Below, one piece after another: positions 28,780 to 37,521 of a stretch of 64,000 nt of DNA. A program made the translations under genes and the position numbers. Position 1 is the stretch's first letter. Each line of letters opens with the position of its first letter. The notes beneath the pieces are model-generated. The model was given only the letters and a program-made list of their open reading frames with translations, did not search any database and was not told the origin of the DNA. This DNA is from Streptomyces akebiae (GTDB lineage Bacteria; Actinomycetota; Actinomycetes; Streptomycetales; Streptomycetaceae): the NCBI RefSeq assembly GCF_019599145.1, contig NZ_CP080647.1:4092001-4156000 (forward strand), written 5' to 3'.

Positions 28780-30006
28780 ATGACCGAACCCCTCTCCTCC
28801 CCGACCGGCTCCGGACGGCCGTACGGTCGTCCGCTGCCCTCCAGTCGCACGCCTTCCGATCCGCTGCCGCCCGCGCGGTTCGCGTTCGGGGGGCAGACCT
28901 GGCGGGAGATCGCGCATCTGCTGGCGAATCTGCCGGTCGCGCTGCTCGGGTTCGTGTACGTGACGACGGTGCTGTTCACCAGCGCGTTCCTGACGTTGAC
29001 GGTGATCGGTTTTCCGCTGCTCGCCGCCGCGCTGATGGGCGCCAGGCAGCTGGGGCGGCTGGAGCGGATGCGGGCGCGGGCGTTGCTGCGGGTGCGGGTG
29101 GACGAGCCGAGTCCGCTGCCGTTCCGTGGGAGCGGGCGGCGGGCCGACGAGGGCTTCATCGCGCAGGCGTGGATGAGCGTGAAGGATCCGGTCGGCTGGC
29201 GTTCGATGCTGTACGAGCTGATCCGGATGCCGTGGGCCGTCGCGACGTTCGTCATCACTCTGACGGGGCTGTTCGTGGCGTGGCCGGTGCTGCCGTACAT
29301 CGTGCGGGGGCTGACGAACGTGGACCGGGTGATGGTGCGGTCGCTGTTGTCGCCGTCCGACGAACTGGAGCGGCGGATCGCCGAGTTGGAGTCCGACCGG
29401 GGGGTCGTCGTCGATACGGCCGCGGCCGATCTGCGGCGGATCGAGCGGGATCTGCACGACGGGGCGCAGGCCCGGCTGGTGAATCTGGCGATGGGGCTCG
29501 GGCTCGCGAAGGAGAAGTTGCTGGAGGATCCCGACGCGGCCGCCACGATGGTGGAGGAGGCGCACGGCGAGGTGAAACTGGCGCTGCAGGAGCTGCGGGA
29601 CCTGGCGCGGGGGATCCATCCGGCGGTGCTGACCGACCGGGGCCTCGACGCGGCGCTGTCGGCGGTCGCCTCGCGTTGTACGGCGCCGGTGAAGGTGACC
29701 GTGGATCTGGCCACGCGGCCCGCCGCGGCGATCGAGGGCATCGCGTACTTCACGGTCTCCGAGCTGCTGCAGAACGTCAGCAAGCACAGTGGGGCGAGGG
29801 CCGCGTCGGTGGATGTGTGGCGGTCCGACGACCGGCTGCTGATCCAGGTGTGGGACGACGGGCGTGGGGGTGCGCGACTCGACGGGGGGAGCGGGATCGC
29901 CGGGCTGGCGGAACGGCTCGACGCGGTCGACGGGTTGTTCGTGATCGAGTCGCCGGTCGGCGGGCCCACGACGGTGACCGCGGAGTTGCCTTGGCGGGGG
30001 CGGTAG
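28780..30006 (+). CDS. Membrane sensor histidine kinase (HisKA_3/NarL-type), first paralogue
   Basis: 408 residues from ATG 28780. Residues 35-190 form a putative-sensor domain with four hydrophobic helices in two pairs. The dimerisation/phosphoacceptor segment reads ADLRRIERDLHDGAQARLV, with histidine in the LHDG motif. The HATPase_c region has TVSELLQNVSKHSGA (N box) and WDDGRGG plus GSGIAGLAERLDAVDG. It is the class that pairs with LuxR-type regulators. It sits divergent from nuoA, and the second kinase and a response regulator follow on the same strand. Confidence 0.93.
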   Translation: MTEPLSSPTGSGRPYGRPLPSSRTPSDPLPPARFAFGGQTWREIAHLLANLPVALLGFVYVTTVLFTSAFLTLTVIGFPLLAAALMGARQLGRLERMRARALLRVRVDEPSPLPFRGSGRRADEGFIAQAWMSVKDPVGWRSMLYELIRMPWAVATFVITLTGLFVAWPVLPYIVRGLTNVDRVMVRSLLSPSDELERRIAELESDRGVVVDTAAADLRRIERDLHDGAQARLVNLAMGLGLAKEKLLEDPDAAATMVEEAHGEVKLALQELRDLARGIHPAVLTDRGLDAALSAVASRCTAPVKVTVDLATRPAAAIEGIAYFTVSELLQNVSKHSGARAASVDVWRSDDRLLIQVWDDGRGGARLDGGSGIAGLAERLDAVDGLFVIESPVGGPTTVTAELPWRGR

Positions 30007-30094
30007 GTCCGACTGCCGGGGTGTGAGGGGCGCCTACTCGTCGTGGGTGCCCCTTCGGCGTGTGCGGGTGCGGGTCCGGTGGGGCTTCTGGTGG

Positions 30095-30139
30095 AGTTCC
30101 CCGCGCCCCTGAAAAGCGACGCAGGGGCTGCGCCCCCGC
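30095..30139. repeat. Dispersed intergenic repeat copy
   Basis: A copy of a GC-rich element with core AGTTCCCCGCGCCCCTG followed by GAAAAGC and a short inverted segment. Related cores occur at 31718-31754, 49224-49250 and twice at 52400-52582. All lie between genes. Confidence 0.7.
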
Positions 30140-30295
30140 TTCGTTTTCCGGCCCGCGGTTCCGGGGCCCGGGGCCCGGGGTGGGGAAAACCCCCCTACCG
30201 AGACGCCGACCCGCTCCATGGTTCCGGCGGGCGGTGGCGAGGAGGGTGGGAGTACGACATCGGGAGTGCGGGATCTGCGGAGGCGGGAGACGGTG

Positions 30296-31627
30296 ATGGC
30301 CACGGAGTACGGGGACGGGTACGGGAGTTGGGGCGAGGAGCGGCGGCGTCGGGTGCCGGCCGGGTTGCGGGCACCGTTCGAGGCGCGCAGCTGGCGGGAG
30401 TTCGGGTACGTGCTGCTGGGGCTGCCGATCGGGATCCTGCTCTTCACGTACGCCGTGACGATGGTGTCGGTCGGTGCCGGGCTGCTGATCACGTTTCTCG
30501 GGGTGCCGGTGCTGGCGGCGGGGCTGGCCGGGTGCCGGGGGTTCGGCGCGCTGGAGCGGGCGCGGGCGCGGGCGCTGCTCGGGGTGGAGGTGGCCGCGCC
30601 GGAGCCGCTGCGGACGAGGGGGCGCGGGGCGATGGCGTGGATGGGCGCCGTACTGCGCAGCGGGTCGTCGTGGCGGCAGTTGCTGTACGCGGTCGCGCAG
30701 TTCCCGTGGTCGGTGTTCTCGTTCGTGGTGGCGGTGACCTTCTGGACGTACGGGTGGGCGCTGCTGACGTATCCGCTGTGGTTCTGGGTGTTCCCCGTGT
30801 GGGCCGGGCAGGACGGGTTGCAGCTGTACGGGGACGAGACGCACTCGGTGTATCTGGACAACCCGTTCGAGGTGACCGTGACCGCGCTGGTGGGGCTGCT
30901 CTTCACGATGGCCACGCCGTGGATCGTGCGGGGTCTGACCATGGTCGACCGGGGCATGGTGGTCACGCTGCTGGGGCCGTCACGGCTGGGGGCGCGGGTC
31001 GTGGAGCTGGAGTCGGACCGTGGGGTCGTGGTCGACACGGCGGCGGCCGATCTGCGGCGGATCGAGCGGGATCTGCACGACGGGGCGCAGGCCCGGCTGG
31101 TGGCGCTGGCGATGGATCTGGGGATGGCGAAGGAGAAGCTGGCGGAGGACCCGCGGGCGGCGGCGGTGATGGTCGACTCGGCCCACGGGGAGGTCAAGAC
31201 GGCGCTGCGGGAGCTGCGGGATCTGGCGCGGGGGATCCATCCGGCGGTGCTGACCGACCGGGGCCTCGACGCGGCGCTGTCGGCTGTCGCCTCGCGGTGC
31301 GTGGTGCCGGTGGTGGTGGAGGTGGACCTGCCGGCGCGGCCGGTGCCGGCGATCGAGGGCATCGCGTACTTCACCGTGTCCGAGCTGCTGCAGAACGTCA
31401 GCAAGCACGCCGGGGCCTCGCGGGCGACCGTGGACGTCTGGAGGGTCGAGAACCGGCTGATGCTCCAGGTCATGGACGACGGCGTCGGCGGCGCCGACGC
31501 GGGGAACGGTTCGGGGCTGGCGGGGCTCGCCGAGCGGATCGGCGCGGTCGACGGCATCCTGGTCGTCGACTCGCCGACCGGCGGCCCGACCCGGGTGACG
31601 GCGGAGCTGCCCTGGCGGGCGGCCTGA
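30296..31627 (+). CDS. Membrane sensor histidine kinase, second paralogue
   Basis: 443 residues from ATG 30296 with a GGGAGA Shine-Dalgarno. It has the same layout as the preceding kinase. The sensor domain is longer, with an extra hydrophilic loop (GQDGLQLYGDETHSVYLDNP) between helices three and four. The phosphoacceptor segment ADLRRIERDLHDGAQARLV and the block LRDLARGIHPAVLTDRGLDA are identical to the first kinase. The N box is NVSKHAGA. The two kinases arose by tandem duplication and may form heterodimers or sense different inputs for one regulator. Confidence 0.93.
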   Translation: MATEYGDGYGSWGEERRRRVPAGLRAPFEARSWREFGYVLLGLPIGILLFTYAVTMVSVGAGLLITFLGVPVLAAGLAGCRGFGALERARARALLGVEVAAPEPLRTRGRGAMAWMGAVLRSGSSWRQLLYAVAQFPWSVFSFVVAVTFWTYGWALLTYPLWFWVFPVWAGQDGLQLYGDETHSVYLDNPFEVTVTALVGLLFTMATPWIVRGLTMVDRGMVVTLLGPSRLGARVVELESDRGVVVDTAAADLRRIERDLHDGAQARLVALAMDLGMAKEKLAEDPRAAAVMVDSAHGEVKTALRELRDLARGIHPAVLTDRGLDAALSAVASRCVVPVVVEVDLPARPVPAIEGIAYFTVSELLQNVSKHAGASRATVDVWRVENRLMLQVMDDGVGGADAGNGSGLAGLAERIGAVDGILVVDSPTGGPTRVTAELPWRAA

Positions 31628-31717
31628 GCGAGGCCCTGCGGGCGGCCCGAACGGGGGGCGCCTTCGCTGTGGGTGCCTTGTCTGCACAGGCGGGTGCGGG
31701 TGCGGGTGCGCTGTGGT

Positions 31718-31754
31718 TGCTCGCGCGGTTCCCCGCGCCCCTTCGGGGCGCGGG
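31718..31754. repeat. Dispersed intergenic repeat copy
   Basis: The core TGCTCGCGCGGTTCCCCGCG is followed by CCCCTTCGGGGCGCGGG, which folds back on it. It lies in the 355-bp gap between the second kinase and the regulator. The rest of that gap is GC-rich with GGGTGCGGGTGCG direct repeats and no supported gene. Confidence 0.7.
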
Positions 31755-31982
31755 TGCAGGGCCCGGGGTTGAGTCTCGGTGAGCGCGTCCAGGGGTTGCC
31801 GCCCCCTGGGCGCGCTCGTGTGTTTCCCGCTGTGCGCAGGCGTCGGTGACGGCGGTATTCGGCCGGTTCGGGGGGTGTTCCCGCCCCTGTTCCTCCCCTG
31901 TTTCCCCGTCGGTGCGGGAACGCTCCCGGATGCTGGAATGCTGGGGGCTGTCGCAGTGCGGGGTGCAGTGGGGGGATCAGGC

Positions 31983-32654
31983 GTGGAGGACAAGGTGCGG
32001 GTGGTCATCGCCGAGGATTCGGTGCTGTTGCGAGAGGGGCTGACGCGCCTGCTGACCGACCGGGGGCACGATGTCGTCGCGGGGGTCGGGGACGGGAACG
32101 CCCTGATCAAGACGATCACCGAGTTCGCGGCACAGGGGGACCTCCCCGACGTGGTCGTCGCGGATGTGCGGATGCCGCCGACCCACACCGACGAGGGCGT
32201 GCGGGCCGCCGTACAGCTGCGGAAGGCGCATCCGGAGCTGGGCGTGCTCGTGCTGTCGCAGTACGTGGAGGAGCGGTACGCCACCGAGTTGCTCGCGGGG
32301 TCCAGTCGTGGCGTCGGGTACCTGCTGAAGGACCGGGTGGCCGAGGTTCGGGAGTTCGTCGACGCCGTGGTGCGGGTGGCGCGGGGCGGTACGGCGCTGG
32401 ACCCGGAGGTGGTCGCGCAGTTGCTCGGGCGGAGCCGGAAGCAGGACGTGCTCGCGGGGCTCACCCCTCGGGAGCGTGAGGTGCTGGGGCTGATGGCGGA
32501 GGGGCGGACCAACTCGGCGATCGCCCGGCAGCTGGTCGTCAGCGACGGGGCCGTCGAGAAGCACGTCAGCAATATCTTCCTGAAGCTCGGGCTGTCCCCG
32601 AGCGACGGGGACCACCGCCGGGTTCTGGCAGTGCTCACCTATCTGAATTCATGA
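31983..32654 (+). CDS. LuxR/NarL-type response regulator
   Basis: 223 residues from GTG 31983 (VEDKVRVVIAEDSVLLREG); the GTG at 31995 with GGAGG just before it is an equal candidate. The receiver domain has the acidic pair in IAEDS, the phospho-acceptor Asp in VVVADVRMPP and the lysine in YLLKDRV. The C-terminal HTH follows LTPREREVLGLMAEGRTNSA and ends KHVSNIFLKLGL. It is the partner of one or both kinases just upstream. Position between nuo and kor suggests, but does not prove, control of one of those units. Confidence 0.94.
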   Translation: MEDKVRVVIAEDSVLLREGLTRLLTDRGHDVVAGVGDGNALIKTITEFAAQGDLPDVVVADVRMPPTHTDEGVRAAVQLRKAHPELGVLVLSQYVEERYATELLAGSSRGVGYLLKDRVAEVREFVDAVVRVARGGTALDPEVVAQLLGRSRKQDVLAGLTPREREVLGLMAEGRTNSAIARQLVVSDGAVEKHVSNIFLKLGLSPSDGDHRRVLAVLTYLNS

Positions 32655-32700
32655 TTATCTGACACCGTGTCAGGCAGGCTCCCGATTCCCTCCCCATCAC

Positions 32701-32784
32701 TCCCCATCCGTCTCCCCATCCGTCTCCCCATCCGTCTCCGCGTCCGCCTCGCCGTTCGTCTCCCCGTCCGCCTCGCCATCCGGT
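32701..32784. repeat. 12-bp tandem repeat (7 copies) upstream of korA
   Basis: Units of the form TCCCCATCCGTC start at 32701, 32713, 32725, 32737, 32749, 32761 and 32773. The first three are identical and the rest differ at one to four bases. The period is exactly 12 bp. The array lies between the response regulator stop and the korA start. Confidence 0.9.
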
Positions 32785-32898
32785 CTCCGGGTGGACAAGT
32801 CGAGCCGTCCTCCAGCCTCGCCGACGTAGGGTTGTCTTGGTGGGAGGGCCGGCGGGACGGCCGTTCCCGGACAGCCGCCTCAAGGGAGGTCCAGTTCA

Positions 32899-34836
32899 GT
32901 GACCAGCCAGGTCAGCAGCCCAGCGGAGCAGGCCGACGAGTCCGCTCTGGGAGAACTGAGGGAACAGCGCAATCCGGCGGGACCGAAGGACGTCCGTCGA
33001 CTCGATCGGGTGATCATTCGGTTCGCCGGGGACTCCGGTGACGGTATGCAGCTCACCGGCGACCGCTTCACCTCCGAGACCGCCACCTTCGGCAACGACC
33101 TCTCCACCCTGCCGAACTTCCCCGCCGAGATCCGCGCCCCCGCCGGCACCCTGCCGGGCGTCTCCAGCTTCCAGCTGCACTTCGCCGACCACGACATCCT
33201 CACCCCGGGTGACGCGCCCAATGTGCTCGTCGCGATGAACCCGGCCGCTCTCAAGGCGAACATCGGGGACGTGCCGCGCGGCGCGGAGGTCATCGTCAAC
33301 ACGGACGAGTTCACCAAACGGGCGATGCAGAAGGTCGGATACGCGACCAGCCCGCTGGAGGACGGTTCGCTGGACGGGTACAGCCTCCATCCGGTGCCGC
33401 TGACCACCCTCACCGTCGAGGCGCTCAAGGAATTCGACCTCAGTCGCAAGGAGGCCGAGCGCAGCAAGAACATGTTCGCGCTCGGCCTCCTGTCATGGAT
33501 GTACCACCGGCCGACCGAGGGCACGGAGAAGTTCCTGGCGGCCAAGTTCGCCAAGAAGCCGGCCATCGCGGCCGCCAACCTCGCCGCCTTCCGCGCGGGC
33601 TGGAACTTCGGGGAGACGACCGAGGACTTCGCGGTCAGTTACGAGATCGCCCCGGCGACGCAGGCCTTCCCCGTGGGGACGTACCGGAACATCTCCGGGA
33701 ACCTGGCCCTGTCGTACGGGCTGATCGCGGCCTCGCGGCAGGCGGATCTGCCGCTCTACCTGGGCTCGTACCCGATCACCCCGGCCTCGGACATCCTGCA
33801 CGAGCTGAGCCGGCACAAGAACTTCGGTGTGCGGACGTTCCAGGCCGAGGACGAGATCGCGGGCATCGGGGCCGCGCTGGGGGCCGCCTTCGGGGGTTCT
33901 CTCGCGGTCACGACGACCTCCGGGCCCGGTGTGGCGCTCAAGTCGGAGACCATCGGGCTCGCCGTCTCGCTCGAGCTGCCGCTGCTCGTCGTCGACATCC
34001 AGCGCGGCGGGCCGTCCACCGGGCTGCCGACCAAGACCGAGCAGGCCGATCTGCTCCAGGCCATGTACGGGCGCAACGGCGAGGCCCCGGTGCCGGTGGT
34101 CGCGCCGCGCACCCCGGCCGACTGTTTCGACGCGGCCCTGGAGGCCGCCCGGATCGCGCTGACGTACCGCACGCCCGTGTTCCTGCTGTCGGACGGCTAC
34201 CTGGCCAACGGCAGCGAGCCCTGGCGCATCCCCGAGCTCGACGAACTGCCGGATCTGACCGTGCAGTTCACCCAAGGGCCCAACCACACGCTCGACGACG
34301 GCACCGAGGTCTTCTGGCCGTACAAGCGCGACCCGCAGACCCTGGCCCGGCCCTGGGCCGTGCCGGGGACGCCGGGGCTGGAACACCGGATCGGCGGCAT
34401 CGAGAAGCAGGACGGCACGGGCAACATCTCCTACGACCCGGCCAACCACGACTTCATGGTGCGCACCCGGCAGGCGAAGATCGACGGGATCGACGTGCCC
34501 GATGTCGAGGTCGACGATCCGCACGAGGCGCGCACGCTGGTGCTGGGCTGGGGATCGACGTACGGGCCGATCACGGCGGCGGTACGGCGGTTGCGTACGG
34601 CCGGGGAGTCCATCGCGCAGGCCCATCTGCGGCACCTCAACCCCTTCCCGCGGAATCTCGGTGCGGTGCTGCGGCGTTACGACAAGGTGGTGATCCCCGA
34701 GATGAACCTCGGGCAGCTCGCCACGCTCGTCCGGGCGAAGTACCTGGTCGACGCCCACTCGTACAACCAGGTGAACGGCATGCCGTTCAAGGCGGAGCAG
34801 CTCGCCACGGCTCTCAAGGAGGCCATCGATGGCTGA
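32899..34836 (+). CDS. korA: 2-oxoacid:ferredoxin oxidoreductase subunit alpha (fused gamma-alpha)
   Basis: 645 residues from GTG 32899 behind GGGAGGT. The N-terminal gamma domain contains RLDRVIIRFAGDSGDGMQLTG and MNPAALKANI. The alpha domain, which helps bind thiamine diphosphate and the substrate, has YPITPASDILHELSRHKNFG, FQAEDEIAGIGAALGAAFGG and TTSGPGVALKSETIGLA. This is the two-subunit actinobacterial Kor type, which oxidatively decarboxylates 2-oxoglutarate (or another 2-oxoacid) and reduces ferredoxin. It overlaps korB by eight bases. Confidence 0.96.
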   Translation: MTSQVSSPAEQADESALGELREQRNPAGPKDVRRLDRVIIRFAGDSGDGMQLTGDRFTSETATFGNDLSTLPNFPAEIRAPAGTLPGVSSFQLHFADHDILTPGDAPNVLVAMNPAALKANIGDVPRGAEVIVNTDEFTKRAMQKVGYATSPLEDGSLDGYSLHPVPLTTLTVEALKEFDLSRKEAERSKNMFALGLLSWMYHRPTEGTEKFLAAKFAKKPAIAAANLAAFRAGWNFGETTEDFAVSYEIAPATQAFPVGTYRNISGNLALSYGLIAASRQADLPLYLGSYPITPASDILHELSRHKNFGVRTFQAEDEIAGIGAALGAAFGGSLAVTTTSGPGVALKSETIGLAVSLELPLLVVDIQRGGPSTGLPTKTEQADLLQAMYGRNGEAPVPVVAPRTPADCFDAALEAARIALTYRTPVFLLSDGYLANGSEPWRIPELDELPDLTVQFTQGPNHTLDDGTEVFWPYKRDPQTLARPWAVPGTPGLEHRIGGIEKQDGTGNISYDPANHDFMVRTRQAKIDGIDVPDVEVDDPHEARTLVLGWGSTYGPITAAVRRLRTAGESIAQAHLRHLNPFPRNLGAVLRRYDKVVIPEMNLGQLATLVRAKYLVDAHSYNQVNGMPFKAEQLATALKEAIDG

Positions 34837-35917
34837 GAGGTCCACGGAGACCGCGGGTACGGGCGGCTCGATCGAGGCGCTCTCCCTCGTGCCCAAGGCC
34901 ACGGCCCGGCAGTCCATGAAGGACTTCAAGTCCGACCAGGAAGTGCGCTGGTGCCCCGGCTGCGGTGACTACGCGGTCCTCGCGGCCGTCCAGGGCTTCA
35001 TGCCCGAACTGGGTCTGGCCAGGGAGAACATCGTCTTCGTCTCGGGCATCGGCTGCTCGTCCCGCTTCCCGTACTACATGGACACCTACGGGATGCACTC
35101 CATCCACGGGCGTGCGCCGGCGATCGCGACCGGGCTCGCCACCTCGCGGCGCGATCTGTCCGTCTGGGTGGTGACCGGGGACGGGGACGCGCTCTCCATC
35201 GGCGGCAACCACCTGATCCATGCCCTGCGACGCAATGTGAATCTGAAGATCCTGCTCTTCAACAACCGGATCTACGGTCTGACGAAGGGGCAGTACTCCC
35301 CCACGTCGGAGGTCGGCAAGATCACCAAGTCGACGCCGATGGGCTCGCTGGACGCGCCCTTCAACCCGGTGTCGCTGGCGCTCGGGGCGGAGGCGTCGTT
35401 CGTGGCGCGGACCGTGGACTCCGACCGCAAGCACCTGACGGAGGTGCTGCGGCAGGCCGCCGCCCATCCGGGCACGGCGCTCGTCGAGATCTACCAGAAC
35501 TGCAACATCTTCAACGACGGCGCCTTCGAGGTCCTCAAGGACCGGCAGCAGGCCGAGGAGGCCGTGATCCGGCTGGTGCACGGCGAGCCGATCCGGTTCG
35601 GGGCGGCCGGCGGCCGGGGCGTCGTCCGGGACGAGGCGACCGGTGATCTGAAGGTGGTCACCGTGACCCCGGAGAACGAGGCCCGGATCCTGGTCCACGA
35701 CGCGCACGCTCAGTCGCCCACCACCGCGTTCGCGCTGTCGCGGCTGGCCGATCCGGACACCCTGCACCACACCCCGATCGGTGTCCTGCGGTCCGTCGAA
35801 CGGCCCGTCTACGACACGCAGATGGCCGACCAGCTCGACTCCGCCGTCGACCGGTTCGGCAAGGGCGACCTCTCGGCGCTGCTGGCCGGCGGGGACACCT
35901 GGACCGTGGTCGGCTGA
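34829..35917 (+). CDS. korB: 2-oxoacid:ferredoxin oxidoreductase subunit beta
   Basis: 362 residues. It has the CPGCG motif near the N-terminus, a further cysteine in VSGIGCSSRFPYY and another in IYQNCNIFND, together able to hold one [4Fe-4S] cluster. Thiamine diphosphate/Mg binding is shown by VTGDGDALSIGGNHLIHALR with the downstream NNRIYGLTKGQYSPTS. The enzyme makes reduced ferredoxin from the TCA intermediate. Translation is coupled to korA by the overlap. Confidence 0.97.
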   Translation: MAERSTETAGTGGSIEALSLVPKATARQSMKDFKSDQEVRWCPGCGDYAVLAAVQGFMPELGLARENIVFVSGIGCSSRFPYYMDTYGMHSIHGRAPAIATGLATSRRDLSVWVVTGDGDALSIGGNHLIHALRRNVNLKILLFNNRIYGLTKGQYSPTSEVGKITKSTPMGSLDAPFNPVSLALGAEASFVARTVDSDRKHLTEVLRQAAAHPGTALVEIYQNCNIFNDGAFEVLKDRQQAEEAVIRLVHGEPIRFGAAGGRGVVRDEATGDLKVVTVTPENEARILVHDAHAQSPTTAFALSRLADPDTLHHTPIGVLRSVERPVYDTQMADQLDSAVDRFGKGDLSALLAGGDTWTVVG

Positions 35918-35964
35918 GCCGCGGCCGACCGCCGAGGGACGACCACCGTGGACGACGACTGAGC

Positions 35965-36002
35965 GACGAGGCCCGGGGCAGGGTTCAGCCCCGGGCCTCG
36001 TC
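35965..36002. terminator. Bidirectional terminator between korB and the HxlR gene
   Basis: Arms 35965-35979 and 35988-36002 (GACGAGGCCCGGGGC and its complement) pair perfectly around an eight-base loop. The hairpin overlaps the last codons of the HxlR gene and ends the convergent transcripts. Confidence 0.75.
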
Positions 36003-36380
36003 GTACGCCCGCCGGGCCCGCTCCACCTCGTCCATGCGGTCCTTCGTCCAGCCCGCCAGGGCGCGAACCTGTTCGGCGGCCTCGCGGCCGAGGTCGGTGA
36101 GGGAGTAGTCGACACGGGGCGGGATGACGGGCTTGGCGTCGCGATGGACGAGGCCGTCGCGCTCCAGGGTCTGCAGGGTCTGGGTGAGCATCTTCTCGCT
36201 GACCCGGCCGATGGCCCGGCGCAGCTCACTGAAGCGGTACGGCCGCTCCATCAGCTCGATCAGGACGAGGACGCCCCAGCGGCTGGTGACGTGCTCCAGG
36301 ACGAGGCGGTAGGGGCACATCCCCTCGGGGCTCATCTCGTACCTGTTCGCGGGCTGCGGCGACACCTTGCTTACGGCCAT
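35985..36380 (-). CDS. HxlR-family winged-helix transcriptional regulator
   Basis: 131 residues. The single N-terminal cysteine (MCPYRLVLEHVTSRWGVLVL), the helix pair RFSELRRAIGRVSEKMLTQTLQTLERDGLV, and the wing HRDAKPVIPPRVDYSLTDLGRE define the family. Members such as YodB, HypR and QorR sense electrophiles or oxidants through that cysteine. The gene is divergent from a quinone-reductase-like SDR with a palindrome between them, so it probably represses that gene and itself. Confidence 0.93.
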   Translation of the reverse strand: MAVSKVSPQPANRYEMSPEGMCPYRLVLEHVTSRWGVLVLIELMERPYRFSELRRAIGRVSEKMLTQTLQTLERDGLVHRDAKPVIPPRVDYSLTDLGREAAEQVRALAGWTKDRMDEVERARRAYDEARG

Positions 36381-36392
36381 GCCAGTAGCTTA

Positions 36393-36415
36393 CTTCAAAG
36401 TGGGTACTTTCGAAG
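36393..36415. promoter_or_regulatory. Probable HxlR operator
   Basis: An imperfect inverted repeat CTTCAAAGT (36393-36401) and ACTTTCGAAG (36406-36415), separated by GGGT, lies in the AT-richer 91-bp gap between the divergent HxlR and SDR genes. Its size and place fit a dimer site of a MarR/HxlR-type repressor. Confidence 0.65.
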
Positions 36416-36471
36416 AGTTAGTGCACCCCCTAGGGTGAGTGGCGCACCCGCCCCCCTGGAGGAGTTTCACC

Positions 36472-37326
36472 ATGAGCATCGTCGTCACCGGAGCCACCGG
36501 ACACCTCGGCACGTTCGTCATCGAGGGTCTGCTGGAGAAGGTACCGGCCGAGCAGATCACGGCCGTCGTCCGCAGCGAGGAGAAGGCAGCCGGATTCGCG
36601 GCGCGCGGCGTGAAGATCGCCGTGGCCGACTACAACGCCCCCGAGACCTTCGACGGCCTGTTCGCCGCCGGTGACAAGGTGCTGCTGATCTCGGGCAGCG
36701 AGCTCGGCGGCGACCGGGTGGGCCAGCACAAGGCCGTGATCGACGCCGCCAAGGCCGCGGGCGTGGCGCTCCTCGCGTACACCAGCGCTCCGGGCAGCCT
36801 GACGGCCGCGCTCGCCGACGACCACCGGGCCACCGAGAAGGCGCTGCTCGCCTCCGGGCTGCCCTACACCCTGCTGCGCAACGGCTGGTACAACGAGAAC
36901 TACACCGAGCAGCTCGCGCCGGTGCTGGAGTACAACGCCGTCACCCACGCCGCCGGCGAGGGCCGGGTCTCCTCCGCGGCCCGCGCCGACTACGCGGCCG
37001 CCGCCGTCGCCGTGCTGACCGGCGAGGGCCACGAGAACCAGACCTACGAGCTGGGCGGCGACACCGCGTGGAGCTTCGCCGAGTACGCGGCCGAGCTGAG
37101 CAAGCAGACCGGCAAGGAGATAGCGAACAACCCCGTCCCCGTCGAGGCGCTCACCGGCATCCTGACCGGCGCCGGGCTCCCCGGGTTCCTCGCCGAGATC
37201 CTCGCGGGCGTCGACGCGGCCGCCGCCAAGGGCGAGCTGGTCGTCTCCTCCGGTGACCTCTCCCGCCTGATCGGCCGCCCGACCACGCCGATCGAGGAGT
37301 CGATCACGGCGGCGCTGAAGGCGTGA
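36472..37326 (+). CDS. NmrA-type NAD(P)H:quinone oxidoreductase (QorB-like)
   Basis: 284 residues from ATG 36472 behind GGAGGAG. The N-terminal motif is IVVTGATGHLGTFVIEGLL, and it has KVLLISGSELGGDRVGQHKAVIDAAK, YTSAPGSLTA, LRNGWYNENYTEQL and EYAAELSKQTGK. These are hallmarks of QOR2/QorB-type SDRs that reduce quinones with NADPH. Regulation by the divergent HxlR protein, a usual electrophile sensor, fits such a role. Confidence 0.9.
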   Translation: MSIVVTGATGHLGTFVIEGLLEKVPAEQITAVVRSEEKAAGFAARGVKIAVADYNAPETFDGLFAAGDKVLLISGSELGGDRVGQHKAVIDAAKAAGVALLAYTSAPGSLTAALADDHRATEKALLASGLPYTLLRNGWYNENYTEQLAPVLEYNAVTHAAGEGRVSSAARADYAAAAVAVLTGEGHENQTYELGGDTAWSFAEYAAELSKQTGKEIANNPVPVEALTGILTGAGLPGFLAEILAGVDAAAAKGELVVSSGDLSRLIGRPTTPIEESITAALKA

Positions 37327-37400
37327 CCGGCCGGGGCTGAGCCTCCGCACCCCGGGGCCGTGCGCCCCGGTCGGCACCCCGGACTCCCCCTCTGGGCACC

Positions 37401-37452
37401 CACCCCCGGCTGTCATGACCGTATCCCGATACGGGCATGACAGCCGGGGGTG
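37401..37452. terminator. Long perfect hairpin after the quinone-reductase gene
   Basis: Arms 37401-37417 and 37436-37452 (CACCCCCGGCTGTCATG and complement) are perfect, and an inner stem CCGTAT/ATACGG extends it to almost 24 bp. It lies 74 bp after the SDR stop and 69 bp ahead of rarD. Terminator is the simplest reading; the AT-rich inner stem could also be an operator. Confidence 0.65.
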
Positions 37453-37521
37453 CTCGGCGTTACCTTCGGGAGACCGAGGGTTCGGGGTCGCGGCGGTGCG
37501 GCCGGGCGAGGAGGAGGGGCC

